64,000 nucleotides of DNA from NCBI GenBank assembly GCA_028564705.1, contig JAPXFQ010001705.1, forward strand, positions 558,001 through 622,000. The letters run 5' to 3'. The notes under the pieces were generated by a model. The model was not told the origin of the DNA and did no database searches. It saw only the letters and a program-made list of their open reading frames with translations. This document shows positions 47,276 through 59,300 of the stretch, piece by piece (the first letter of the stretch is position 1; each line of letters starts with the position of its first letter). The position numbers were made by a program, and so were the translations under genes. The stretch comes from Apricaphanius iberus (taxonomy: Eukaryota > Chordata > Actinopteri > Cyprinodontiformes > Aphaniidae).

Positions 47276-47377
47276 TTAGTCTTGAATAAGCCTGTGAATA
47301 TTCTCATTCATCCAGGTCATGGTTATCTCAAGGAAATTTCAATCAAACGCAACTGGACTTGGTAATTTGTCTTGGAA

Positions 47378-47411
47378 GACGTTTCACCTCTTATCCAAGA
47401 GGCTTCATCAG
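47378..47411 (-). ncRNA. Hammerhead ribozyme motif, left arm
   Basis: Minus strand: CTGATGA, stem II CCTCTT/AAGAGG with a GGAT loop, GAAAC, then GTC. This matches the compact hammerheads of fish Penelope-like elements; catalysis is not shown. Confidence 0.82.
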
Positions 47412-48160
47412 TTCATGCCGCTGACCAGGCTGGGACTGGTCCAACTAACTGGTGTGGAGACTCAGCTATTTAACCTCTTGAACAAGAATCATTATGTCAT
47501 TGGATCCTTTGTGCTCCATGTCTTAACGACGGTCGTTGGCGTGCCGCCTATTGGTGGAGGTTAGGTTTCGGCTTCATTAGTGCCCTATTGTGTTATAACG
47601 ACAGTCGTTGGAGTCACAGTTGTTTCTGTTATTAGAGGCTAATTTGTTTGAGTCTTCTAGGGAGGGATGAAAGGGCAGCATTGTAAATTGGAGATAGGTG
47701 ATGTCTCAGGCCTCCTCCTCTGTTTAGCGATGGTTTCTCTACTTTTACATAGATGGCTTCTTTTACTCCTCTTTCAAACCATCTGTCCTCTCTGTCTAAT
47801 ATCTGGACATTGCTGTCCTCAAAGGAGTGAGCTTTCTTTCCTAAACAGAGGAGGAGGCCTGAGACATCACCTATCTCCAATTTACAATGCTGCCCTTTCA
47901 TCCCTCCCTAGAAGACTCAAACAAATTAGCCTCTAATAACAGAAACAACTGTGACTCCAACGACTGTCGTTATAACACAATAGGGCACTAATGAAGCCGA
48001 AACCTAACCTCCACCAATAGGCGGCACGCCAACGACCGTCGTTAAGACATGGAGCACAAAGGATCCAATGACATAATGATTCTTGTTCAAGAGGTTAAAT
48101 AGCTGAGTCTCCACACCAGTTAGTTGGACCAGTCCCAGCCTGGTCAGCAGCGAGCATGAA

Positions 48161-48194
48161 CTGATGAAGCCTCTTGGATAAGAGGTGAAACGTC
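48161..48194 (+). ncRNA. Hammerhead ribozyme motif, right arm
   Basis: The same core on the plus strand: CTGATGA at 48161-48167, CCTCTTGGATAAGAGG stem-loop, GAAAC at 48187-48191, GTC at 48192-48194. Confidence 0.82.
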
Positions 48195-48258
48195 TTCCAA
48201 GACAAATTACCAAGTCCAGTTGCGTTTGATTGAAATTTCCTTGAGATTAGTCTTGAAT

Positions 48259-50047
48259 GACTGTTAAAAGTTCTCTTTGCTGTTGACAGCATCGTGCTTA
48301 CCAAGAAGAACTGATTCAGTTAAAAACCAGCCTTTAACTGACCTTCAGTGCTCATGGGTTCAGCATCTCCTCAGTGGCCTTTAAAAAAGGTGAGGGTTTT
48401 TTCTCACCAAAGGAGCTGATGAATACGTATGTCCTCCATTCAGCATTACAGTTTATCTGAGTAAATTGATATGATGAGTCTGTTTATGCCAGATGCATAT
48501 TACTAATCACTTTCCAGTGTAAACATCTGCACAATTATCCACACATGCAGACACACCCACACACTGATCATGAGTCAGTAAAACAGTCACAGAGAAAATG
48601 ATCTCAGATGATGAAGTGGTCACACATCAGACACACAGACGCCTCACTGCTTCATCCTGATCATTGTTCGCCACAGTGAGCCCTGCACTCATCACTTGTA
48701 TTTTGTCTGAACCTTAACAACACTGGTTTTTACACCAAATTTATTTTAATCAAATATATGATCAATAATAAATGAGTAGGAATTGGAATAATCATGGGCT
48801 GACATTACTTAACCCTTCTATTTATCTGCACATTTTCTTTTTTTGGTTAATTAATTTTAATTTGAGCCAAATAGCAATCTCTGCTCCTTTAGACAGAATT
48901 TAATTCATGATTTTAATAATATCCATCACAATCTCCATTTATCCACTCTCTACACCCAGCTATCATTGCAAGCCTGAGCTGGGGGCCTGATCTCCAACGA
49001 TGAATAGACAAAAGGCAGGGCAAACCATGGACAGGTCACCTGGTCCTCCTCCACAAAAAACGTGTTGATACATCATATTTCTGTGCCCACACCACAGTAA
49101 TAGCTTTCACCCTATTTAAAAGTCACATATGATAGTGTGAATCTACCGCATTTCAAAAAAGTGTTTTTTTTTGGGCACTCAGGCATTAAACAGCCCAGGG
49201 TCGGGGTCGGGAATCAAACCCAGGACTGCTGCGTCGACAGCTTCAGCTCAGCATATGGTGCTCTACCACAGAGCCTCACAGATATCAATTTCCCCTGAGT
49301 ATGTCTACCAAAGCACTAAACTATGAGTGTGGGGAAAAACTAACAGTGTATGTGTGTGTGAGAGATTTTCAGCACGTCCTGACACCATTACACGTCTAAG
49401 CGCTCGTGGCAGCATGAAAAAGCCTGTGAGAACAAAGCTGTGTGTTGAGTGAGAAGCAATTCTGGCTGAATTCTTCCTCAGACTATTTAAATGCTAAAAT
49501 GAGATTTTTACAGCTTGTGTTCCTGAGCTTTTCATCTGCCTCTATCTATTTTGGATGGAGAATGAATGACAGTGAAGCACCTGTAGATGGTGGAGGATGC
49601 CTAAAAGACAATCGTATTTCAAAAACTGCTCTTTTAACCAAGATTTAAAGTAACTCAGACAAAATCTCACAACTGCTCATACTTCTGTTGTTTAGAAAAA
49701 AGAGTGCAGGTTGTGTAAGACTGTAATGCCTGGCTATGGGGTATCTGACTCTGTCACATTAGGTTTAAATCTTAAATCGGGCTCTTTTTTTTAACATGGA
49801 TCAACCTAAATCCGAATTAAAATCAGAATGTTTTCAGACACCTGGTTGTTTGACAAAGAGTACTACGTTTTCGGTGAAACAATCACGTACCTGTGATTGT
49901 TTCACCACTGCAGATATCCCACTTTAGTCCAAAATATTAGCTTGGGTTCCTGATCACAGCATGTGATTTTATCATGAAATTTCCTTCAGAAGAAATCATT
50001 TTCCCATTTTGAGAAATGTAAAAAGGTTTTTGACTGTTCATGTAAAG
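48259..50047. other. Gene-free stretch with one tRNA-like repeat
   Basis: No exon is recognised. One tRNA-derived-looking repeat at 49190-49285 is listed separately. Confidence 0.4.
49190..49285 (-). repeat. tRNA-derived SINE-like fragment
   Basis: On the minus strand: 'gaggctctgtggtagagcac' (A-box-like 'tggtagagc') and, about 40 bases on, 'gggtttgattcccgac', close to the B-box GGTTCGATTCC. This is the pattern of a tRNA-derived SINE head or tRNA pseudogene. No cloverleaf with a paired acceptor stem could be drawn, so no tRNA gene is called. Confidence 0.5.
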
Positions 50048-51296
50048 CATGTATCAGCCTGTAGCTTGGACGCTATAAGCCCGCAGCATGGTTGCTATTA
50101 GCCTGTAGCATGGATGCTATCAGCCTGTGGCATGGATGCTATCAGCCTGTAGCATGGATGCTATCAGCCTGTAGCATGGATGCTATCAGCCCGCAGCATG
50201 CTTGCTATTAGCCTGTAGCATGGATGCTATCAGCCTGTAACATGGATGCTATCAGCCTGTAGCATGGATGCTATCAGCCTGTAGCATGGTTGCTATTAGC
50301 CTGTAGCATGCATGCTATCAGCCTGTAACATGGATGCTATCAGCATGTAGCATGGATGCTATTAGCCTTTAGCATGGTTGCTATTAACCTGTAACATGGA
50401 TGCTATTAGCCTGTGGCATGGATGCTATCAGCCTGTAGTATGGTTGCTATTAGCCTGTAGCATTGATGCTATCAGCCTGTAGCATGGATGCTATCAGCAT
50501 GTAGCATGGATGCTATTAGTCTTTAGCATGGTTGCCATTAGCCTGTAACATGGATGCTATTAGCCTGTGGCATGGATGCTATCAGCCTGTAGTATGGTTG
50601 CTATTAGCCTGTAGCATTGGTGCTATCAGCCTGTAGCATGGATGTTATCAGCCCGTAGCATGGTTGCTATTAGCCTGTAGCATGGATGCTATCAGCCTGT
50701 AACATGGATGCTATCAGCCTGTAGCATGGATGCTATCAGCCCGCAGCATGCTTGCTATTAGCCTGTAGCATGGATGCTATCAGCCTGTAACATGGATGCT
50801 GACAACCTGTAGCATGGATGCTATCAGCCTGTAGCATGGTTGCTATTAGCCTGTAGCATGCATGCTATCAGCCTGTAACATGGATGCTATCAGCATGTAG
50901 CATGGATGCTATTAGCCTTTAGCATGGTTGCTATTAACCTGTAACATGGATGCTATTAGCCTGTGGCATGGATGCTATCAGCCTGTAGTATGCTTGCTAT
51001 TATCCTGTAGCATTGATGCTATCAGCCTGTAGCATGGATGCTATCAGCATGTAGCATGGATGCTATTAGTCTTTAGCATGGTTGCTATTAGCCTGTAACA
51101 TGGATGCTATTAGCCTGTGGCATGGATGCTATCAGCCTGTAGTATGGTTGCTATTAGCCTGTAGCATTAATGCTATCAGCCTGTAGCATGGATGTTATCA
51201 GCCCGCAGCATGGTTGCTATTAGCCTGTAGCATGGATGCTATCAGCCTGTAACATGGATGCTATCAGCCTGTAGCATGCATGCTATCAGCCTGTGA
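50048..51296. repeat. 22-bp minisatellite with 550-bp higher-order period
   Basis: About 56 head-to-tail copies of a 22-bp unit, 'agcctgtagcatggatgcta' plus two bases, with point variants ('ggttgctattag', 'cccgcagcatgc', 'gtaacatgg', 'gtggcatgg', 'catgtagcatgg'). The variants recur in the same order 550 bp (25 units) apart: for example 'ccgcagcatgcttg' at 50191 and 50741, and 'ccgYagcatggttg' at 50653 and 51203. The array abuts a Tc1 transposase remnant at its right end. It is non-coding: the unit is not a multiple of three. Confidence 0.97.
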
Positions 51297-51650
51297 CTCT
51301 GCTGAGGTGTTATGGAAGACAAGAATGCTTTAATAGCTGCCTTCAGCTCTTTAGCATTGTTCCGTCTAATTTCTCTCATCTTTCTCTTGGCAGTGCGCCG
51401 TAGATTCTCTATGGGGTTAAAGGTCAGGCCAGTTTGCTTTCCAATCTAACCAAATAATCCCATCGTGGTCATTGAAGCAGGTTTTGGTACTTTTGGCAGT
51501 GGCAGGTGCCCAGTGCTGGTGGAAAATAAAGTCAGTATCTCTATCAAGCTGGTCTGCAGAAGGAAGCACGAAATGCTCCAAAATATCCTGTTAGATGGCT
51601 GTGTTTATTCTGGACGTAATAATGCCCAGTGGACCAACACCAGCTGATGA
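51290..51650 (-). pseudogene. Tc1-like transposase, catalytic and C-terminal remnant
   Basis: On the minus strand a damaged frame reads, in order, 'DILEHFVLPSADQL', 'DTDFIFHQHWAPATAKSTKT', 'FNPIENLRRTAKRKMREI', 'NNAKELKAAIKAFLSSITPQQSHRLIACM'. These are the conserved blocks of fish Tc1-like transposases, with the catalytic Glu in NPIEN. The second catalytic Asp, normally in 'QQDxAPAH', is replaced (HQHWAPAT). Stops and a frameshift near 51440 confirm decay. The protein stops at HRLIA-M, exactly where the minisatellite begins. Confidence 0.88.
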
Positions 51651-51904
51651 CTCTGGATTTAATAAATACCAGTGGACCAACACCATATGGCTAAATAAAC
51701 ATAGACTGTGGAAACTTAACGTTGACTTTCATGTATATTGGATTGTGTTCCTCCAGACTCTGGGACCTTGGTTTCCAAATGAGATGCAACATTTGCTCTC
51801 ATCAGAAATGAGGACCACTGAGTCTGTGGGAATAACAGGCTACATTCTTGGCTGGTAAACTCCTATCTTCGAAGCTTCTGTGTGATACTTGATGAAAATC
51901 TCTC

Positions 51905-52818
51905 ATGATCTGCACGTATTCTGTGGGGGGTACCTCAGGGTTCTGTTCTTGGATCTCTTCTATTTTCCTTATATATCCAGCCACTGGGTTACATATTGAG
52001 GGAAACATGATGTCCACTACCATTTTTATGCTGATGACTGTCAGATTTACATCCTTTTTGAACCTCAGGTGTCTCTTCAGTCACTATTCCACTGCTTTAA
52101 TGATATCAAGGAGTTGCTGACAGCTTATTTCCTCCACCTAAATAACTCCAAAACTGAGGTGGTCCTGTTTGCTCCACATACGAATAGGGATATTCTGCCT
52201 GTCGATGTATCCTCAATTTCTACATGTCTTAGCCAATCTGTTACCACTCTTGGATTCAAACTGGACTCAGCACTCAAAATAGATTTACAAGTTAACTCCA
52301 TAGTAAGGTCCTGTTTCTTCCAATTAAGGCGAATCTCAAAATTGAAAGCTATTTTATCTAAAAAGCATTTAGAAACAGTCATTCATGAATTCATTATGTT
52401 AGATAATTCTAACTCCTCCCTGGCTGGTATCAACAAGGCTTCTGTCTCCCGCCTTCAGCTGGTCCAGAATGCTGCTGCGAGATTTTTAACTGGTGCCACT
52501 ATGAGGGAGCATATCACTCTAGTTCTGAAGTCACTACATTGGCTTTGAATACTCATTGGAATTCAGTTTAAACTTCTTTTATTTGTTTTTAAGTCTCTAA
52601 ATGGTCTCGCCCCTTCCTACTTGTCTGAGCTACTCTCTCAATATCGGCCCTCTTGGGCGCTCAGATCAGCAGATCAACTCCTACTGACAATCCCAAAAGT
52701 GCGCTCCAAATGTAGAGGTGAAAGAGCATTCTCAGTGTGTGTTCCCGTACTTTGGAATGAGCTCCTCCTTCCCATCAAACAGGCCCCCATTTCTGTCATT
52801 TTATTTTCTTATCATTGA
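51905..52818 (+). pseudogene. L2/CR1-like LINE reverse transcriptase fragment
   Basis: '[21 protein letters not shown]' (about 51925-51990) is followed after one frameshift by 'HYHFYADDCQIYI', the catalytic motif. An open frame from 52069 then gives 'FNDIKELLTAYFLHLNNSKTEVVLF' and 'SRLQLVQNAAARFLTGATMREHITLVLKSLHWL'. A TGA at 52546-52548 interrupts, and the same frame continues to 'FKSLNGLAPSYLSELL', 'ERAFSVCVPVLWNELL' and ends near 52815. This is the reverse transcriptase palm/thumb and C-terminus of a fish L2-type element, 5'-truncated and dead. Confidence 0.87.
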
Positions 52819-53409
52819 CTGCTTACTAATGAAATAAAATGACAAAAAAACATATTACATGTACAATTAAAATACTTGCATTCACCAACATGGATTTTCT
52901 CCACATGGCCTGCTTATTTGAAAATTAAATCCATCCTTCTTTCTTTTTAATATCTCCCTATTTTTCTTCACCTTTTTCTTGTGGAACTCCGTTTTCCCTG
53001 AGCTGCCATCCACTCGGGTCTCACCAAATGGTTTTAAAAGCACAGCAGCTTGTAATGTAAGCACCCAGCGGTGCTTCTGTGTCTCATTGCTGCCTTGGTG
53101 AAAGAAGTGACGGTTGGAAACCCAGTGTAGCTCCAAACATAAAATCGATCAGTTGTGAGCAACAGACATTCCCAACAGTAGAACTGACAGTGTTTCTCTG
53201 AAGCAACAAGTTCATAGATGCTGGTCTGAAAATCACCAACAAACCATTTTCCCTGCTGGGAAAAGGGGTCAGATGACTTCTTCTCACAGGCTCCAGTTTT
53301 TCTTGAAAGGTTAGTCTCACAAACAAGTCTATCCTTTATCCTGTTTCATCCATCAAGCATAAAAACATATATAATAATATTTGTCATTAGCTAAGGAATC
53401 TTCAGGTTT

Positions 53410-53730
53410 AATTCAATTCAATTCAGTTTATTTATATAGCACCATTTCACAACAGATGTCATCTCAAGGCACTTTACAAGAAGAGTTATTACAATACAAT
53501 GTTTAATTTAGGAATTAGAGAACCACAGAAGATTGCGTCGTGACTTCTCAGCAATCCCTCATACTGAGCAAGCATGAAGCAACAGTGGAGAGGAAAAACT
53601 CCCTTTTAACAGGAAGAAACCTCCAGCAGAACCAGGCTCACCATAAGCGGTCATCTGCTGAGACCGTCTGGGTTTGGAGTATGCAGCAGAGACACAGAAA
53701 GAGCAACAGAACTGATGCAGAAGCTGAAGT
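53410..53730. repeat. Dispersed fish repeat, copy 2
   Basis: It starts 'attcaattcaattcagttta' and 'tttatatagcaccatttcac', followed by the blocks shared with 38860-39200. The start is typical of an abundant teleost repeat. Confidence 0.8.
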
Positions 53731-56210
53731 TTAGTCAACATATTTAGAAAAATGCCACTTTTCAGGCTCTCAAAGTGCTTATCCAATCACAGGTTGCATA
53801 CATGTCAACATCGACCTCAGAGAAAGGCCGTCTAGCTGGCCTTAGTGTGAAAGACTCAAGAGCTGATTGGATATTGCAACTGATATTCATGCTTGGTCAG
53901 ACCGACGTTTATCATCAATCCCTCGTGGGATACCAAGCCGGCAGGTTCCTCGGCCTATTTCCTGTCTGGTAGCTGTCAATAAAGGCAACTAGTGCCAACA
54001 ACTCTTTAAAAATAGCTCCTCTGTTGTTATCTTAGATTTAGTGATATTAAAAAAATATATTTTATAAGCTAAACCGAATGAATTAAAATGTTATAAGATA
54101 AATTCTAAACCCAATCATTCACACAGACTTTCACTGCATCTTTTCAGCTGGTAATAAGCAACAGATTTAATTCACTGACAGGGTAACAGATTTATTGTGA
54201 AGGTTGAGTGTGTAATCAAAGAGACACAGCACTAACCCATCGTGCTCAAATAAAGTGATAAGGGCTTAAAGTCCAGGCTGTTACAGTAAGACCAAACATG
54301 GAATAATAAACTCTGAGCCTGTGGTGGAGCTTTAGAAGAGAGCTCCAGTGAGTGTGTGTCCGTGATGGAGTCAGAGAGAACAACCAAAAAAACTAACACA
54401 AACACAACAAAACTCATATTTAACAGTAGAACTCCCAGCATTTTCTGATCCCCTCCAGCTCTACCAGAGTTAAGCCTGCTTGGTTTGAAAACAATGACTT
54501 ATGCCCTGTCCACACTTAGGCAGGTATCTCACAAAACGGAGATATGTTTCTACGATTTGGCCCGTCATCCACACATAAACGGAGATTTTTGGCACCAAAA
54601 ACTAATCTTTTTAAAAACTCTGAACAAAGTGGGGTAGTGGTTTCTCCATTTTTAGTGTCTGCATGTGGACAGATGAAACCAGAGTTTTAAGTGCCGTAAC
54701 GTCACTGTCCGCAACAAAAAACACACCAATATCACTTTCGCGACATGTGTTTACACTCAGAACGAGTTTTTATGGCCTCAGAGCTGTGTTGGTATCATCC
54801 ATTGTCAAAGCTAGAGAGCAGAAAGTTACTCTGATTAATTCAGGAGAACTACTGCCCCCTACAAGGTTTCCATTTCTATAAATGAAATGAAAAATGCCTT
54901 ATCCAGTTATGTGTGGATGGATATTTTTTTTTAACAGAGTGGAGGAACATCTTCATTTAGTAAAAACCTGGCTAAGCTAGCTGCCTTTCATTTTTAAATG
55001 TAGCCCGCCACAGATGATGGGCCAGTGGAACATGCTTTTGGAGGTTGGGCTGAAAGACTGGCCTCTAACAGAATGAACACAGGTAATGGAAACACGGCAG
55101 AACCATTCCAAAGTGACCCGTTCCGGACCGTACCGGCCCAAGTGGAAAGGGGCATATCTGTCTCTCTTCTATGTCCTGAATAGTCAACTGAACTTGTCCA
55201 CCCAATGGAGTTTATGATCGACCACTTTTGTGAAGTCTTCACAGAAACACACAAACAAAACAATATGATTTTTTAATATAGCACCCTATCAAAATAAATA
55301 AAAAATTCTTAAGGTGCTTCATCGGAAAATTTTAAATATTAAAAAGATTTAAAAAGATCATAATATAAAATGGGAGATAAAATAAAAATTGAAGATTTGA
55401 AAAATGAGGAAATAAAATGAAAAAATATGAGCATGGGAGCCCGAACAATGAAGAATTTATCATGTCCTGGTCTTGTCTCCCAAGTTCTTTCCATGTCTCT
55501 CCCTTTTACCATTTAATATCTATCTATTTACTGTATTTCAGCTTTCATACTCCCCCCTTTTTAAAGGGACCAGTCCAGCCATTCCCAGCCCCAGCATCTT
55601 AGTTTTATTTTAATTTTTTACTTCTCAGTAGTTTTGCCTTTCTTATTTTTTGTGTATTTTTTTGTATTTTCATATTTTAATTTGCTTCCCTGTTTTTGAC
55701 CCCTGCGTTTTTATTTAGCGTCTCTATTCTCCTGTTCTTAGTTTATTCCTTCGTTAGTTTTTGTCTTTTCGTTCATCCCCTCTGCTCCTCGATTTCCTTT
55801 GTAAGATCCTGTTCTTGGTGTTTCGTTTTATCAGTTTCTTGGTTTACCCTTATTTCCTATTAGCTTTTCAATTTCAGTAATCTTCATGTTTTGCTGGTTT
55901 CTTTAGCTCTTTTTGTTTTCTTTTTTTATCGTCCCACTATAGAGCCCCTATCCATTATGTTTTAGTTGTTTCCCACTAAAGCACTTCACGCATGGGTGTG
56001 CTGAGAAGATAAATATGGGAATAAAGATGCATTCATAATCTTCTAGTAAATTTTACTTGAACAAACAAGAAACAGAGATGTCTAGATGCTACAAAGCTGC
56101 GACTTAGATGGAGAGGAAGGAGTCTGCATGATCCGGGCAAAACCTCACGTTGATGACTCATCACAATCTGCTGGGATTCCTTACATAGAAAACTTTTAAC
56201 TGACTGGAAT
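53731..56210. other. Gene-free stretch
   Basis: No gene. 54490-54930 begins 'gccctgtccacac' and ends with 'gttatgtgtggatgg', weakly like inverted ends of a fish MITE, but a target duplication is not seen. Confidence 0.4.
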
Positions 56211-56312
56211 GTTTGTTTAATTGTATTGAAACGACTTTTGTTGTAAAGTGCCTTGAGATGACATTTGTTGTGAATTGGCGCTATATAAATAAAAGTGAAG
56301 TGAATTGACTAG
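56211..56312 (+). repeat. LINE 3'-tail-like repeat
   Basis: 'gttgtaaagtgccttgagat' followed by 'gacatttgttgtgaattggc' and 'gctatataaataaaagtgaa', then 'gtgaattga'. This resembles the 3' end of common fish L2-type LINEs. No coding part precedes it. Confidence 0.6.
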
Positions 56313-59300
56313 GACAACGGAAACTGTATAGCAGTGACTACTTTCCATGAATAAATGAAAAAATAAGGATACTGATCAATGATGACTCATTCAGCTTTAT
56401 AGTCGCAGTGAGGATTTTGCCGTTCTCCTTGACAATCTCCCACAGGTGATGCGAATCACACTGACTCAACCAGGTGTGACCTCTGCTTTTAGCACAACAC
56501 TGGCTTTCTGTTTCGCAGAGATCAACCCATATGTTGTTTCCTTGAAACACAATAATCTCAGGCATCAAGACTTCTGAAACGTAAACTTTTTTTATGAGTG
56601 AAAGCTGCAAAGCTTTCTTTTAAATAGGAGTAAATGTCTCCACAGTGGATCTTTAGCCAAGACGCGAATCAAACCAACATGTTTCACAGATCTTATGAGG
56701 GCTTTAAATAACTTTGGTTTTGCCATTGTTATCACAGGAAACACTGACCAGAGGATGAAAAAGAATTCCGTTAAAGTTTGGAGGTTTTATTACAATTCGG
56801 ATTGATCAAAACAAGAGGACAGCATCACATTCCAGAAAATGCAAAGTACTGACCTGTCTCAATTTTACAACAACAAGCTTATATTATTTCTAGTAACCTT
56901 GCATCTATCTATTCTACTTGATAAAGTACGACTCTCAGGGTGAGATTGACAGACTTGACGGCGCCTTTCTCTTTGATTAGAAACCTGTAAACTTTGTAGA
57001 CCTTTAAAGATGCCAAGTCCGAAGAGCCATCTCCATGGTAACGCAGGACGTGGTCTATCACTATCAAAACAGCTCAATCAACTGAAATAGTGAAACGCTG
57101 GTCACTCTTTCACACACACTAGGGGTGGAGCCTAAACTGAATTCGGTATTCACAAAGGCACAATAACGTGTTTTTTACGAATACTTATTTCAAACACATA
57201 CTTGAAGAAATATTTGTATTCAGAAACAAGATCAGACACAATTATAATGTGATGCCACCCAATAATTGAGTTACTACAGAGAAAATGTTACCTGCACTTT
57301 TCGCATTCTTTCACAGCGCCCCCATGAGGATACATTTTTTAAAGACAGAACATTCACACAATAGTCAAGGTAGACACTCAACTCCCGTATTCTATGATGG
57401 TGCGTGGACAATAATCACCAAACACTAACATAACTCAAAGGACAACTAAAGAGCAGGACTACATTTGGAACACAAACTATACCATACAACCGAGAACTTC
57501 TACAATTAACGAAAAACACATTATCCATAAGTCCTTGCAGCATACAACCATTCCCCAAGTTAGTTTTTTTGATTGTTTTTTTTAAGGTTTTGTGGCCACG
57601 GTGGCCTTTATTTTGTTCTCTTTTCAGTGATGTTCCCATTACATGTTAATTGCTGGATTTTTTGAAAAACATTAATCAATATTGTATATCTCTAATTATT
57701 ATAATGGCTAATAACATAAATGAATTGATTTCTATGTCTATATTGAATTTTATCCGAATACAAAAACAAACACAAATAATCCCCCCAACAAATAAAATAC
57801 AGATACAAATACCGGCTGCTTTGCACACCCCTAACAAACACAAACACACACACACGCACAATGGATCTTGCATATTTGTGACAATTTACATTTTTCTCTA
57901 AGAGTGGCAGATTTGTATGTATATTTTATTTTTGATCTTTTGACCCAAATATATCAGTATTTCCCCTACATAGGCCTTACCGTGGTGCTGTGCCACACCT
58001 GGAATTCGAGCGCCACAAAATGCCAACATGCCAACCTGTAGGTTATGTATTTTGCCTAGCAACTAGGTAATTTAAGACTTATGTGCGCTGGTACGACTCG
58101 CCCCTCTAAACTACAAATAAAAGCTGTGGACATGTGAGTTCTGTGCTACATATGCAGTACTCATGTCTGACAACACCATGCAGCAGCACAGTGATGCTGT
58201 TTAGGCCAATAATTGTAGAAAAGCGGAGAATAATGAGTCTACCGAAAATAATACTCCCCTCCTCAATACCTCCTCCTCCTGCCGTCTGCCTCTTATGTGA
58301 GAGGGATAGAGAATAAAGTCGGTTACATTTTGATTTTGCCAAGGAAGTTCCTATGGGAAACAGTTTCCTTATTGCAGTCATGAAAATGCTTCACCTGTTG
58401 GCAAGGGCGTCAGTTTGTTTAACAATAATATTAGTTACTATAAATATGCAGATGACACTAGTTGTATATTAGAATGTCACCAGGTGACTTTAAACCCATC
58501 CAAACCTTAAGTGAATATATTGAGCAAATTAATAAGTGGATGTCACATATAAGTGACTATTTAGTGACTATTCAGCTTCTACTCCAGCTGAATAGAAGCA
58601 AATTATAAACTTGAATGTGGTTTGAGGATTGCTGGGGAGTTATTAAATATTTATTTACCCTCTAAGTATTCATTCATTTCATGTTTCATTACAATATACA
58701 CTGCAGTGTATAAACGTGATGAAATTCGCATCTTTATTAAAGTAGAACTGGCATGAAATTCCACGCAACGTTTGGGCCCTTTTTAGCCACACTCTCAGTA
58801 CCTTAATACTATATCAAAGGATTGCTTGCCGTAATTCAGCCTTGTTGTAGAATTGCAGGTGTGACGAGGTAGCCCTACTGTTAGCATTAGCACAGAATGA
58901 CCGGGTTTCGGAGGGCGGGGCCTAGGCTATGCTCTTCTGTGGTCAATGAGTCTCTAACGATATTTCGAATGTTCAACTATAATATATAATCTTTTTCCCC
59001 CAAATAAAAGCATAGTAGAAACAATGCTACATGAAAAAAACTGGGGTATTAGCTGTGAAGCTAATTCTGAATGTTAGCTATGAAGCTAATTGTAAAGCGA
59101 ACAACTCAAACAATGTCACAATGTCTAACAGCTGTAGGACATTATTGAGGAAATATGCTTACTTATACAGGGATATTTGCTGGTTCATGGAGAGTTGGTA
59201 TTAATCCTGGTAGAAGTTTAAGACGATCTGGGAATCCACTGCTGTATTTTCCCAAGTTGGAAAAACAGTCGTCTTAGAAATGTTTGCCACAAACTACCAC

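Larger units (their letters stand above)
47288..48246. mobile_element. Fold-back Penelope-like element (two inverted arms)
   Basis: Two arms of about 400 bp (47326-47728 and 47843-48246) are inverted copies of each other around a loop of about 114 bp (47729-47842). A perfect 12-bp target duplication, TTAGTCTTGAAT, lies at 47276-47287 and 48247-48258. The left arm carries a 38-bp extension (47288-47325) that the right arm lacks. The sequence matches the 3' part of the element at 62893-64000: terminal repeat plus the last codons of the GIY-YIG ORF, so it is a 5'-truncated copy. The arms differ by a small deletion near 47418 in the left arm. Each arm contains a hammerhead motif. Mirror-image frames at 47632-47901 (minus) and 47667-47936 (plus) begin with the same residues because of the palindrome. 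Confidence 0.93.

Noticed and set aside
47667..47936. Plus-strand frame similar to a Penelope C-terminus
   Set aside because: It is the mirror image of the minus-strand frame created by the palindrome, not an independent gene.
49190..49285. Possible functional tRNA gene
   Set aside because: Only A- and B-box-like words are visible; no acceptor stem or proper anticodon arm could be paired, so a SINE-like relic is more likely.
50048..51296. CRISPR-like array
   Set aside because: Units are contiguous 22-bp repeats with no unique spacers, in an animal genome: a minisatellite.
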